In this document: piece by piece, positions 1 to 6,572 of the stretch
Position numbering within the stretch: position 1 is the first letter of the stretch
Layout of the letters: each line of letters begins with the position of its first letter
NCBI RefSeq assembly: GCF_025153455.1
Contig: NZ_JANZNT010000001.1
Span: 62,001-126,000, forward strand
Reading direction: 5' to 3'
Source of the DNA: Sphingomonas sp. BGYR3
Lineage (GTDB): Bacteria; Pseudomonadota; Alphaproteobacteria; Sphingomonadales; Sphingomonadaceae
Length of the DNA stretch: 64,000 nt
Program-made: the position numbers and the translations under genes
The notes under the pieces: generated by a model
Databases searched by the model: none
What the model was told of the DNA's origin: nothing
Seen by the model: only the letters and a program-made list of their open reading frames with translations

Positions 1-812
1 TGGTGGCAAAGTTGATCTGCCACGGCAAAACCCGGCATGCCGCACGCACGGGGCTAACGGCCGTTCTCAATGATGTTCAGGTTTTTCCGGTTAAGACGAA
101 TGCTGGCTTTCTGAGACGACTGTTAAGTCTGCCCGAGTTCGTCAGCGGCGCAATCGATACCGGGCTGATCTCACGGATCGGTGAGGTCATTACGGAACAG
201 CCTGTGTCAGACGCCGTGCTGCTGGCTGCGTTGAGTTGGCGGCTTGAGACCTACATGGCTGCCGAAGCAGCGGGTGATATTGCGATGGCGCCGGAAGCAT
301 TGTTCGGCTTTCGGCTCAACCGGCCGCGAGCGCCCGCGCATCTGCCATTCACCATGAACGGGGCGCATCACGTTGCTTACGCACTGCCAACCCGTACCCG
401 CGCGGATTGGGAATGGGCGCTTACAATTGATGGCAGAATCGATCTCAAAGCGGAGACACTGCCGACAACGTATGGACCGTCGGCAGAAGACAACCCTTGC
501 GGTCCGGTCATGATATTCGACGGTGGCGACGCCTATGAGGTTCGATTCGGCGCCGACCATGATGCTGCCGGGATTGGAACAACCGCAGACGGTGCCATCC
601 TAGCTCCCATGCCGGGCCGGATCACCGCCGTCGAAGTTACCGCCGGCCAGTCCGTCGCCAAGGGCCAGCGCCTGCTGACGCTGGAGGCGATGAAGATGGA
701 ACACGCGCTGACCGCGCCGTTCGACGGGACGGTGGCCGAACTCAACGTCGCCGAAAACGGTCAGGTGACGGAGGGGGCCGTGCTGGTCCGCGTGGAACGG
801 GCAGGGGAATAG
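1..812 (+). CDS. Acetyl/propionyl/methylcrotonyl-CoA carboxylase alpha subunit, C-terminal part (5' truncated by window)
   Basis: This is the C-terminal part of a biotin-dependent acyl-CoA carboxylase alpha chain; the first full codon in frame is at 3 and the gene begins left of the window. The visible part holds the end of the biotin carboxylase domain (AKLICHG), a BT-like linker with the GFRLN motif, and a C-terminal biotinyl domain with the canonical EAMKMEH, whose lysine carries biotin. Such subunits carboxylate short-chain acyl-CoAs in branched-chain amino acid or odd-chain catabolism; methylcrotonyl-CoA carboxylase is my best guess but the beta subunit is not in view. Odd: bases 1 to about 590 are near 48-55 percent GC where I counted, while the biotinyl domain and everything after is typical high GC, so the gene looks like a mosaic. 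Confidence 0.88.
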   Translation, partial: VAKLICHGKTRHAARTGLTAVLNDVQVFPVKTNAGFLRRLLSLPEFVSGAIDTGLISRIGEVITEQPVSDAVLLAALSWRLETYMAAEAAGDIAMAPEALFGFRLNRPRAPAHLPFTMNGAHHVAYALPTRTRADWEWALTIDGRIDLKAETLPTTYGPSAEDNPCGPVMIFDGGDAYEVRFGADHDAAGIGTTADGAILAPMPGRITAVEVTAGQSVAKGQRLLTLEAMKMEHALTAPFDGTVAELNVAENGQVTEGAVLVRVERAGE

Positions 813-863
813 GCGCTGGTTCAAATCTCGACACGAACCACCAAGTCTGGCTAGGCGAGCGTC

Positions 864-2108
864 ATGCAGGACCATTACGACATCGCCATCGTCGGGGCGG
901 GCCATGGCGGCGCCCAACTCGCCATTACGCTGCGCCAGCGCGGATATGACGGGACCATCGCCCTGATCGGGGAGGAACCGGAACTGCCCTATGAGCGCCC
1001 GCCGCTCAGCAAGGAATATCTGTCCGGTGACAAGCCCTGGGAACGGATGCTGATCCGCCAGCCCGCGTTCTGGGAGGAACGGCAGATCGCGATGCTGACC
1101 GGCCGCCGCGTTGTCTCGGTCGATCCAATCACGAAGCAGCTGGCGACCGCTGATGGCGCATCCATCGGCTATGGCCAGCTTGTCTGGGCGACGGGCGGTG
1201 CGCCCCGACGGCTCGCCTGCGACGGGGCCGATCTGTCGGGCGTGTTCACCGTCCGCACCCGCGCCGATGCCGATACGATGATCGCCGCCCTGCCGGGGGT
1301 GGAGCAGGTCGTGGTGATCGGCGGGGGCTATATCGGTCTGGAGGCGGCGGCAGTACTGACCAAGCTGGGTCGCCGCGTCGTCCTGATAGAGGCGCTGGAC
1401 CGCGTGCTCGCCCGCGTCGCTGGCGAACCGCTTTCGCGCTTTTTCGAGGATGCCCACCGCGCCCACGGGGTCGACCTCCGCCTGAACAGCGCCGTTGCCT
1501 GCATCGAGGGGACGGATGGCCGGGCGACGGGCGTCCGGCTGGCCGATGGGGAAATCATCCCGGCGCAGATGATCGTCGTCGGCATCGGCATCGTGCCGGC
1601 CGTCGAACCGCTTCTGGCCGCCGGGGCGCAGGGCGGAGCGGGGGGCGTGCTGGTGGATGGCGAATGCCGCACCAGCCTGCCCGACATCTTTGCGATCGGC
1701 GACTGCGCCGCCCATGTGAACCGCTTTGCCGCGGGCGAAGCGCCGATCCGGCTGGAATCGGTTCAGAACGCGCATGATCATGCCAATCTGGTCGCCCGCC
1801 TGCTGACCGGGGATACGGGGCTTTCCTACGATGCCGTCCCCTGGTTCTGGTCGAACCAATATGACCTGAAGCTGCAGACAGTGGGCCTCTCCACGGGCCA
1901 TGACACAACGGTCACCCGTGGTGATCCGGCCGGCGGGCGCTTCTCCCTGATCTATCTGCGACAAGGTCGGGTGATCGCACTCGACTGCGTCAACATGACG
2001 AAGGACTATGTTCAGGGGCGCAAGCTCGTCGAAACCGGGGCCGTCGTTCCGCCCGATCGGCTGGCAGATGCCGATATCCCTCTGAAGGAGGTGATCGCGG
2101 CAGAATAG
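864..2108 (+). CDS. FAD/NAD(P)-dependent ferredoxin (rhodocoxin/putidaredoxin-type) reductase
   Basis: A 414-residue flavoprotein that should pass electrons from NAD(P)H to a small ferredoxin serving a P450 or ring-hydroxylating oxygenase. The N-terminal FAD-binding GAGHGG is at residues 11-16, followed by the family signature [13 protein letters not shown]; a second dinucleotide fold ([11 protein letters not shown]) lies near residue 150 and the FAD-contacting AIGDCA near 275. The C-terminal stretch matches the reductase C-terminal domain of this family. No ferredoxin or oxygenase gene is adjacent, so its partner must lie elsewhere. It follows the carboxylase gene by 51 bases on the same strand. 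The family assignment is secure, the electron acceptor is not. Confidence 0.9.
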   Translation: MQDHYDIAIVGAGHGGAQLAITLRQRGYDGTIALIGEEPELPYERPPLSKEYLSGDKPWERMLIRQPAFWEERQIAMLTGRRVVSVDPITKQLATADGASIGYGQLVWATGGAPRRLACDGADLSGVFTVRTRADADTMIAALPGVEQVVVIGGGYIGLEAAAVLTKLGRRVVLIEALDRVLARVAGEPLSRFFEDAHRAHGVDLRLNSAVACIEGTDGRATGVRLADGEIIPAQMIVVGIGIVPAVEPLLAAGAQGGAGGVLVDGECRTSLPDIFAIGDCAAHVNRFAAGEAPIRLESVQNAHDHANLVARLLTGDTGLSYDAVPWFWSNQYDLKLQTVGLSTGHDTTVTRGDPAGGRFSLIYLRQGRVIALDCVNMTKDYVQGRKLVETGAVVPPDRLADADIPLKEVIAAE

Positions 2109-2159
2109 GATTGTTTCGATCGTGATGCGACCAGCTGTGCCAATATGCGTTGGGCCGAC

Positions 2160-2999
2160 ATGAAACGACTTTGGTTCATCACCAATCCCGGATCGGGCAC
2201 GACCAGCGCCGAAAAGTGCGAGGCGATCGTGGCGGTCTTCGCGGAACGCGGCCTGACGCTTGCCGGGCGCACCGATTTTCCGGAACAGGCCATGCCGACG
2301 CCGGACGATCTGGAACGCGATGGCATCGACACGATCGTCCTGTTCGCCGGTGACGGCACCATCAACACCGCACTTTGTGCCCTGCATGACTGGGATGGCG
2401 GCTTCCTGATCCTGCCCGGCGGCACGATGAATCTGCTGGCAAAGGGGCTGCACGACAGCCTTGACCCCGCGGCCATCATCCATGCCGCGCATGAGGGGGC
2501 GCGCAAGGTTGCACTGCCCTGGGTCGATACCGATGCCGGTCGCGCCTTTGTCGGCCTGATCCTTGGCCCGGCGGCGCAATGGTATCGGGCGCGGGAGGGG
2601 GCACGGCATCGCCGCTTCGGTCAGATGTTCGCCGCCATCCGCTATGCCTGGCGTCGCACCTTTGGTCGGGGCATCCGGGTGCGCGGTGTGCCGGGCATGG
2701 ACGACAGCTATCAGGCGGTGTTCGTCCGGCCGGACATGGAGGGGCTCGACGTTGCCGCGATCGACGCGCGCGACTGGCGCTCGATCATCGACCTTGGCTG
2801 GAACTGGCTGACCGGCGAATGGGTCGCCGCCCGTCCGGTGACGCAGCAGATCGTGCGAGAAATGCGCGTGGCGGGCCGCCGCCCGGCTCTTGCCCTGTTC
2901 GATGGCGAGCCGGTTTCCCTGCCCGCCGGCGCCCCGATCCGATGGGCGATCAGCACCGAACGGTTCCTGTCCACCAAAGACGCCGGGGCCGCAGGATGA
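2160..2999 (+). CDS. Diacylglycerol kinase-family lipid kinase
   Basis: A soluble lipid or sphingoid-base kinase of the DAGK catalytic family. It begins MKRLWFITNPGSGTT, where NPGSG is the usual first motif, and continues with AGDGTIN (in place of GGDGT) and LPGGTMN, the nucleotide-binding loops. The C-terminal beta domain is present, so the roughly 280-residue length is normal. An ATG five codons upstream at 2145 is possible, but homology to the family start favours 2160; neither has a strong ribosome-binding site. Its TGA stop overlaps the ATG of the next gene (ATGA, 2996-2999), so the two are probably translated together. Substrate cannot be read from the sequence. Confidence 0.86.
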   Translation: MKRLWFITNPGSGTTSAEKCEAIVAVFAERGLTLAGRTDFPEQAMPTPDDLERDGIDTIVLFAGDGTINTALCALHDWDGGFLILPGGTMNLLAKGLHDSLDPAAIIHAAHEGARKVALPWVDTDAGRAFVGLILGPAAQWYRAREGARHRRFGQMFAAIRYAWRRTFGRGIRVRGVPGMDDSYQAVFVRPDMEGLDVAAIDARDWRSIIDLGWNWLTGEWVAARPVTQQIVREMRVAGRRPALALFDGEPVSLPAGAPIRWAISTERFLSTKDAGAAG

Positions 3000-3724
3000 T
3001 CCGCCTGTTCCACGTCAGCGACCTCCATTTCGGGCGAGAGGATCGGGTGGCGCTGGACTGGTTCGCCCGCGCGGTCGCGGCAGAGGCGCCCGATGCCGTC
3101 GTCATGACCGGCGACCTCACTCAGTCCGCCCGGTCACGCGAATTTGCCGCGGCCACGGAATGGCTTGAGGGGCTGGGCGTGCCCGTCACGGTAGAGGTGG
3201 GCAATCACGACCTGCCGATGCTGAACCCGGTGGCGCGGATGACCATGCCCTACCGCCGCTTCCTCAAGCTTGAGCGGCTGATCGAGCGGCCACTGCAGAT
3301 CGAGGGGGTGGCCATCGTCCCCCTGCGCACGACCGCCCGGTTCCAGTGGCGACTGAACTGGGCAAAGGGTCATGTGTCGCGCCGTCACCTGGCGCAGGCG
3401 GTCGCGCATCTCGGCACACGACCGCAGGGCGCGGTGTCGCTGGTCACCGCCCATCATCCGCTGGTCGAAGCTGGGACGGTGATGAACGCGCGCACCCGCC
3501 GCGGGCCGGAGGCGCTGGCCGCGCTGGCCCGTGCCGGCGCCGATGCGGTGCTGACCGGCCATGTCCACGACCCGTTCGACATTCCGTACCGGCTGGAGGG
3601 GCGGACCATTCGCCTGATCGGCGCAGGTACCCTGTCGGAGCGGCTGCGCAGCGAACCGCCCAGCTTCAACGAACTGCGCATCGACCGCGGCGAAATCCAG
3701 AGCCAAATCCGCCGGATGACGTAA
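2996..3724 (+). CDS. Calcineurin-like metallophosphoesterase
   Basis: A 242-residue two-metal phosphoesterase. All blocks of the family are visible in order: DLHFG near residue 9 (Asp and His ligands), GDLTQ near 40, GNHD near 65, a TAHHPL histidine block in the middle and GHVHDP near 190. There is no signal peptide or membrane segment, so it acts in the cytoplasm. It overlaps the lipid kinase by four bases and is followed by a strong hairpin at 3728-3757. Pairing with a DAGK-type lipid kinase suggests a phospholipid-related phosphodiester substrate, but that is inference; cAMP or other nucleotides are also possible. Confidence 0.88.
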   Translation: MIRLFHVSDLHFGREDRVALDWFARAVAAEAPDAVVMTGDLTQSARSREFAAATEWLEGLGVPVTVEVGNHDLPMLNPVARMTMPYRRFLKLERLIERPLQIEGVAIVPLRTTARFQWRLNWAKGHVSRRHLAQAVAHLGTRPQGAVSLVTAHHPLVEAGTVMNARTRRGPEALAALARAGADAVLTGHVHDPFDIPYRLEGRTIRLIGAGTLSERLRSEPPSFNELRIDRGEIQSQIRRMT

Positions 3725-3727
3725 AAA

Positions 3728-3757
3728 AGGCGCCGGGAAGTTTCGTTCCCGGCGCCT
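3728..3757. terminator. Bidirectional hairpin terminator between convergent genes
   Basis: Arms AGGCGCCGGGAA and TTCCCGGCGCCT pair perfectly over 12 bp around a GTTTCG loop. An A-run at 3723-3728 lies on the left, giving a U-tract for leftward transcription, and the hairpin sits in the gap between the rightward phosphoesterase and the leftward TraB gene, so it can serve both. Confidence 0.9.
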
Positions 3758-3780
3758 CTCTGTCAGCTTGGATCGGTGGA

Positions 3781-4707
3781 TCAGTAAGCGATCCGGGTCG
3801 CCTCGATCTTCATGGGCTTCAGCATCGCCTGAACGCTGTCGTCCCCGGCCAGATGGCCTGCGCCCACCGCCATGAACACCGTCCCCGGCTTGGCCATCCG
3901 CCCCTTGATCCAGTCCGCCCAGCGCGCGTTGCGATCGGCAAAGATCACCTTGTGCATCTCGGGCGATTCGGCATCGAATTGTTCGATCAGCGCCGCCAGT
4001 TCGTCGGGCTTGCCCGCCTTCCACAGGGCGAGCATCTGTTCCAGCACTTCCTGCGTCTTGTTCCGCTCGTCGATCAGGCCGACCAGCATGTCCATCTGCG
4101 CCTTTTCGCTCATGCCGTCGAAAAATCCGAACTGCTGTTCGACAGTCTCGACGCCGCTGATCGGCTTGGATGCCGACTTGGCCGCGGCAGTCAGCGTGGC
4201 CTCGGCGCCATTTTCCGGGCTGAACCCGATCTTTGGCATCATGATCTGCATGATCGACATGGACGCGAACCAGGGGTCCAGACGGTCCAGCGCCTCGGCC
4301 GGCAAGCCCAGCTCCTTCAGCATTTCGGCATAGGCTGCGCGCTTTTCGGCCGGCAGCTTTTCGGTCAGCGACGGGCCGGTCATGTTGACGCCCTTTTCCA
4401 TTACGATCTGCTGAAGCTTCTGAGCGTCTTCCGGTCCGGGCATGACGATTTCGAGGACCAGCTCATCCGATTTGTCGAACGCGGATTTCACCGCTTCGTC
4501 AAACCAGGACAGGCCCGGCTTCAGCGCATGGACGGTGCCGAACAGATAGATGGTCGTATCCTCGTCCTTGACCACCCACAGGGCGGGGTCCGCGTCCTGC
4601 GTGGCTGCGGCGGGAGCGGCAGGCGCGGCCTGCTGGGCGATGGCGGGCGGGCAGTAGGCAAGCGTCAGGGCGACGCCGGTGTTCAGCAGCGTACGAAGCA
4701 TCGTCAT
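3781..4707 (-). CDS. TraB/GumN family protein, exported
   Basis: A 308-residue protein of the TraB/GumN (PF01963-type) family. An N-terminal signal peptide is visible (MLRTLLNTGVALTLAYC...AIAQQ), followed by an Ala/Pro linker and the family start: LWVVKDED, YLFGTVHAL and a DELVLEI block, then VGAGHLAGDDSV near the C-terminus. Members have a tiki-like protease fold with conserved Gly-x-x-His and Glu residues; the activity in bacteria is mostly unproven. The ATG at 4707 overlaps the TGA of a 50-codon ORF upstream, which itself overlaps an XRE regulator gene, so the three look translationally coupled. An inner ATG at 4701 is an alternative start. Confidence 0.85.
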   Translation of the reverse strand: MTMLRTLLNTGVALTLAYCPPAIAQQAAPAAPAAATQDADPALWVVKDEDTTIYLFGTVHALKPGLSWFDEAVKSAFDKSDELVLEIVMPGPEDAQKLQQIVMEKGVNMTGPSLTEKLPAEKRAAYAEMLKELGLPAEALDRLDPWFASMSIMQIMMPKIGFSPENGAEATLTAAAKSASKPISGVETVEQQFGFFDGMSEKAQMDMLVGLIDERNKTQEVLEQMLALWKAGKPDELAALIEQFDAESPEMHKVIFADRNARWADWIKGRMAKPGTVFMAVGAGHLAGDDSVQAMLKPMKIEATRIAY

Positions 4708-4856
4708 TCTCCAGTCTTACGGTTTGTTATCACGGCCGCACCCGTCAGGGGCGGAACTTCTTTCAGAGATCGCCAGGTCCAGCTCAGGCGGCGCTGGCGG
4801 GCACGCTGGGCCAGTTCACCGACGCCCGGTGCCGGATCGATGCGGTCAGTCGCCAT
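4704..4856 (-). CDS. Small ORF (50 codons) coupled between XRE regulator and TraB gene
   Basis: This frame starts at ATG 4856, inside the last codons of the XRE gene (11-base overlap), and stops with TGA that overlaps the ATG of the TraB gene (ATGA at 4704-4707). The 50-residue product is basic in the middle (QRARQRRLSWTWRS) and I recognise no family. Support is purely positional: perfect stop-start coupling on both sides on the same strand. It may be a real small protein, a remnant of the membrane partner that often follows YozG-type XRE genes, or simply a coupling device. No strong ribosome-binding site precedes it other than coding sequence of the XRE gene. Confidence 0.35.
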   Translation of the reverse strand: MATDRIDPAPGVGELAQRARQRRLSWTWRSLKEVPPLTGAAVITNRKTGE

Positions 4857-5058
4857 GTGCGGCATCCCCCTCATCCTCGAAAATCTCCTCGATCCGCATG
4901 TCGAACAGACGGCCGATCCGGAATGCCAGCGGCAGGGAAGGGTCGTATTTCCCGGTTTCGATCGCGTTCACGGCCTGACGCGACACGCCCAGCCGACTGC
5001 CCAGTTCCGCCTGGCTCCAGTCGCGTTCGGCGCGCAGGACTTTCAGCCGATTTTTCAT
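4846..5058 (-). CDS. Small XRE-family (YozG-like) transcriptional regulator
   Basis: A 70-residue protein that is almost entirely one Cro/C1 helix-turn-helix: KNRLKVLRAERDWSQAELG, then the recognition part GVSRQAVNAIETGKYDPSL, ending RIGRLFDMRIEEIFEDE. This is the compact YozG-type layout in which the C-terminal half dimerises. It binds DNA in the cytoplasm; target genes are unknown. Directly upstream (5093-5161) lies a cluster of TGAC/GTCA half-sites, which I take as its likely operator and as the shared control region with the divergent hydrolase-OsmC gene. It is followed by a small ORF and the TraB gene in apparent coupling. Confidence 0.9.
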   Translation of the reverse strand: MKNRLKVLRAERDWSQAELGSRLGVSRQAVNAIETGKYDPSLPLAFRIGRLFDMRIEEIFEDEGDAAHGD

Positions 5059-5092
5059 TCACCCCTCAACGATCCTTCCGGTGTCGTTATCC

Positions 5093-5161
5093 CCTGACCA
5101 TATGTCAGGTGACGCTGACTAAATGACAGCGAGCCATGTCCATGTCAACAACCCATGACAT
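5093..5161. promoter_or_regulatory. Cluster of TGAC/GTCA half-sites, candidate operator between divergent genes
   Basis: Two clear inverted repeats are present: CCTGAC (5093-5098) with GTCAGG (5104-5109) across 5 bases, and ATGTCA (5142-5147) with TGACAT (5156-5161) across 8 bases. Additional TGAC half-sites lie at 5110, 5116 and 5124. The cluster begins 35 bases upstream of the XRE start codon, so autoregulation is likely. This is a reading of symmetry, not a known motif match. Confidence 0.5.
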
Positions 5162-5307
5162 ATTGCCATGGAAAGGCGACACCCGGGCATGGCCGGTTTG
5201 TCCAACGCGTTGAGAAATCGGGGATTGCGCGTGACCGGCAAACCGGTCGATGGTGGCAATAGTGCCCTGCATATTTGCGAGGGCGAAGCAATCGGGGTGC
5301 AGGGTCG

Positions 5308-6519
5308 ATGGCAACCAGGACAGTGCGATTCGCGGGCGCCAGCGGGGCAATGCTGGCGGCTTCCATCGAAATGCCGATTGGCCCGGTGCGAGCGATCGCG
5401 CTGTTCGCACATTGTTTTACCTGCACGATGCGCAGCCATGCCGCAACCCGCATTTCAACCGCACTGGCCGCACAAGGCATTGCCACGATGCGGTTCGACT
5501 TCACGGGACTGGGTGGCAGCGAGGGGACACTGGCCGAGGCTGGGTTCGCTGCGGATGTCGAGGATCTGGTCGCGGCGGCAGACTATCTTGATGAAACGCT
5601 GGGCGCGCCTTCCATTCTGATCGGCCATTCGCTTGGCGGCGCGGCGGTGCTGGCGGCGGCGGCACGGATTCCGTCGGTGCTGGCGGTCGCAACCATCGCC
5701 GCGCCCTTTGATCCGGCGCATGTCCTGCACCGGATCGACGGCGATCTTGCCGCGATTGAGCGGGACGGGGCGGGGCCGGTGACGATCGCGGGCAGGCAGT
5801 TCACGATCAGCCGCAAGTTCATCCATGGGGTGCGGGATACCGATCCGGCGGCAAGCATCGCTGCACTGGGGCGTGCACTGCTTGTGCTGCACAGCCCGAC
5901 GGACGAACTGGTCGGCATCGACAATGCCCGGCAGATTTATGAGGCCGCGCGCCATCCCAAAAGCTTCGTGACGCTCGACCGGGCCGATCATCTGCTGACC
6001 GACCGGGTGGATGCCGCGTACGTCGCAACGATCATCGCCGCCTGGGCGATGCGCTACCTGCCCGTTCAGGCAGATCCGGTCGATCTTGAACCGGGCGAGG
6101 TGCTGGTCGGCAATGGCGATGGCCGCTTTGGCACCAGCATCCGGACGCGCGACCACCACTGGCTGGCCGACGAGCCGGAGGCGGTGGGGGGCGAAAACGC
6201 AGCGCCGGGTCCCTATGACCTGCTGCTCGGCGCATTGGGCGCGTGTACCAGCATGACGGTCAAGCTGATCGCGGATCGCGAGGGGATCCCGCTTGAACAG
6301 GTGACGGTCCGGTTGCGGCACGAGCGCAACCATGAACATGACAGCGAAATGGCACCGGCCGATCCATCCGCGCGGATGCAGGCGATCTGGCGCACCCTGT
6401 CGCTGCACGGCACGATGACCAGGGAGCAGCGCCAGCGGCTGATCGAGGTTGCCGACAAATGCCCGGTGCACCGAACGCTGACCGGCGAACTGCATATCCA
6501 CACCGATATCGCGGACTGA
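5308..6519 (+). CDS. Bifunctional alpha/beta hydrolase - OsmC family protein
   Basis: A natural fusion of 403 residues. Residues 1 to about 250 form an alpha/beta hydrolase with the nucleophile elbow GHSLGG near 107, an Asp block (HSPTDELV) and a catalytic His block (DRADHLL). The last 140 or so residues are an OsmC domain with its two reactive cysteines, approximately C313 in GACTSM and C385 in KCPVHR, the pair that reduces organic hydroperoxides in OsmC/Ohr proteins. It is cytoplasmic and probably takes part in peroxide or electrophile defence, with the hydrolase perhaps freeing the substrate. I chose ATG 5308 because the homologous region begins there; an in-frame ATG at 5275 would add 11 residues. 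Divergent from the XRE gene. Confidence 0.9.
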   Translation: MATRTVRFAGASGAMLAASIEMPIGPVRAIALFAHCFTCTMRSHAATRISTALAAQGIATMRFDFTGLGGSEGTLAEAGFAADVEDLVAAADYLDETLGAPSILIGHSLGGAAVLAAAARIPSVLAVATIAAPFDPAHVLHRIDGDLAAIERDGAGPVTIAGRQFTISRKFIHGVRDTDPAASIAALGRALLVLHSPTDELVGIDNARQIYEAARHPKSFVTLDRADHLLTDRVDAAYVATIIAAWAMRYLPVQADPVDLEPGEVLVGNGDGRFGTSIRTRDHHWLADEPEAVGGENAAPGPYDLLLGALGACTSMTVKLIADREGIPLEQVTVRLRHERNHEHDSEMAPADPSARMQAIWRTLSLHGTMTREQRQRLIEVADKCPVHRTLTGELHIHTDIAD

Positions 6520-6572
6520 GCCGCCAGCGCCCCCTCGCGCATCGCTTCATCGCCTGCTAGGGCTGCGGTACG

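Noticed and set aside
811..843. tRNA-like end: GGTTCAAATC followed by text ending ACCACCA
   Set aside because: The T-stem pairs poorly, and the gap between flanking genes is only 51 bases, too short for a tRNA. No acceptor or anticodon arm can be drawn.
600..2609. Long minus-strand frame of about 669 codons
   Set aside because: It is antisense to the carboxylase, ferredoxin reductase and lipid kinase genes, has no family text, and is explained by high GC with few stops.
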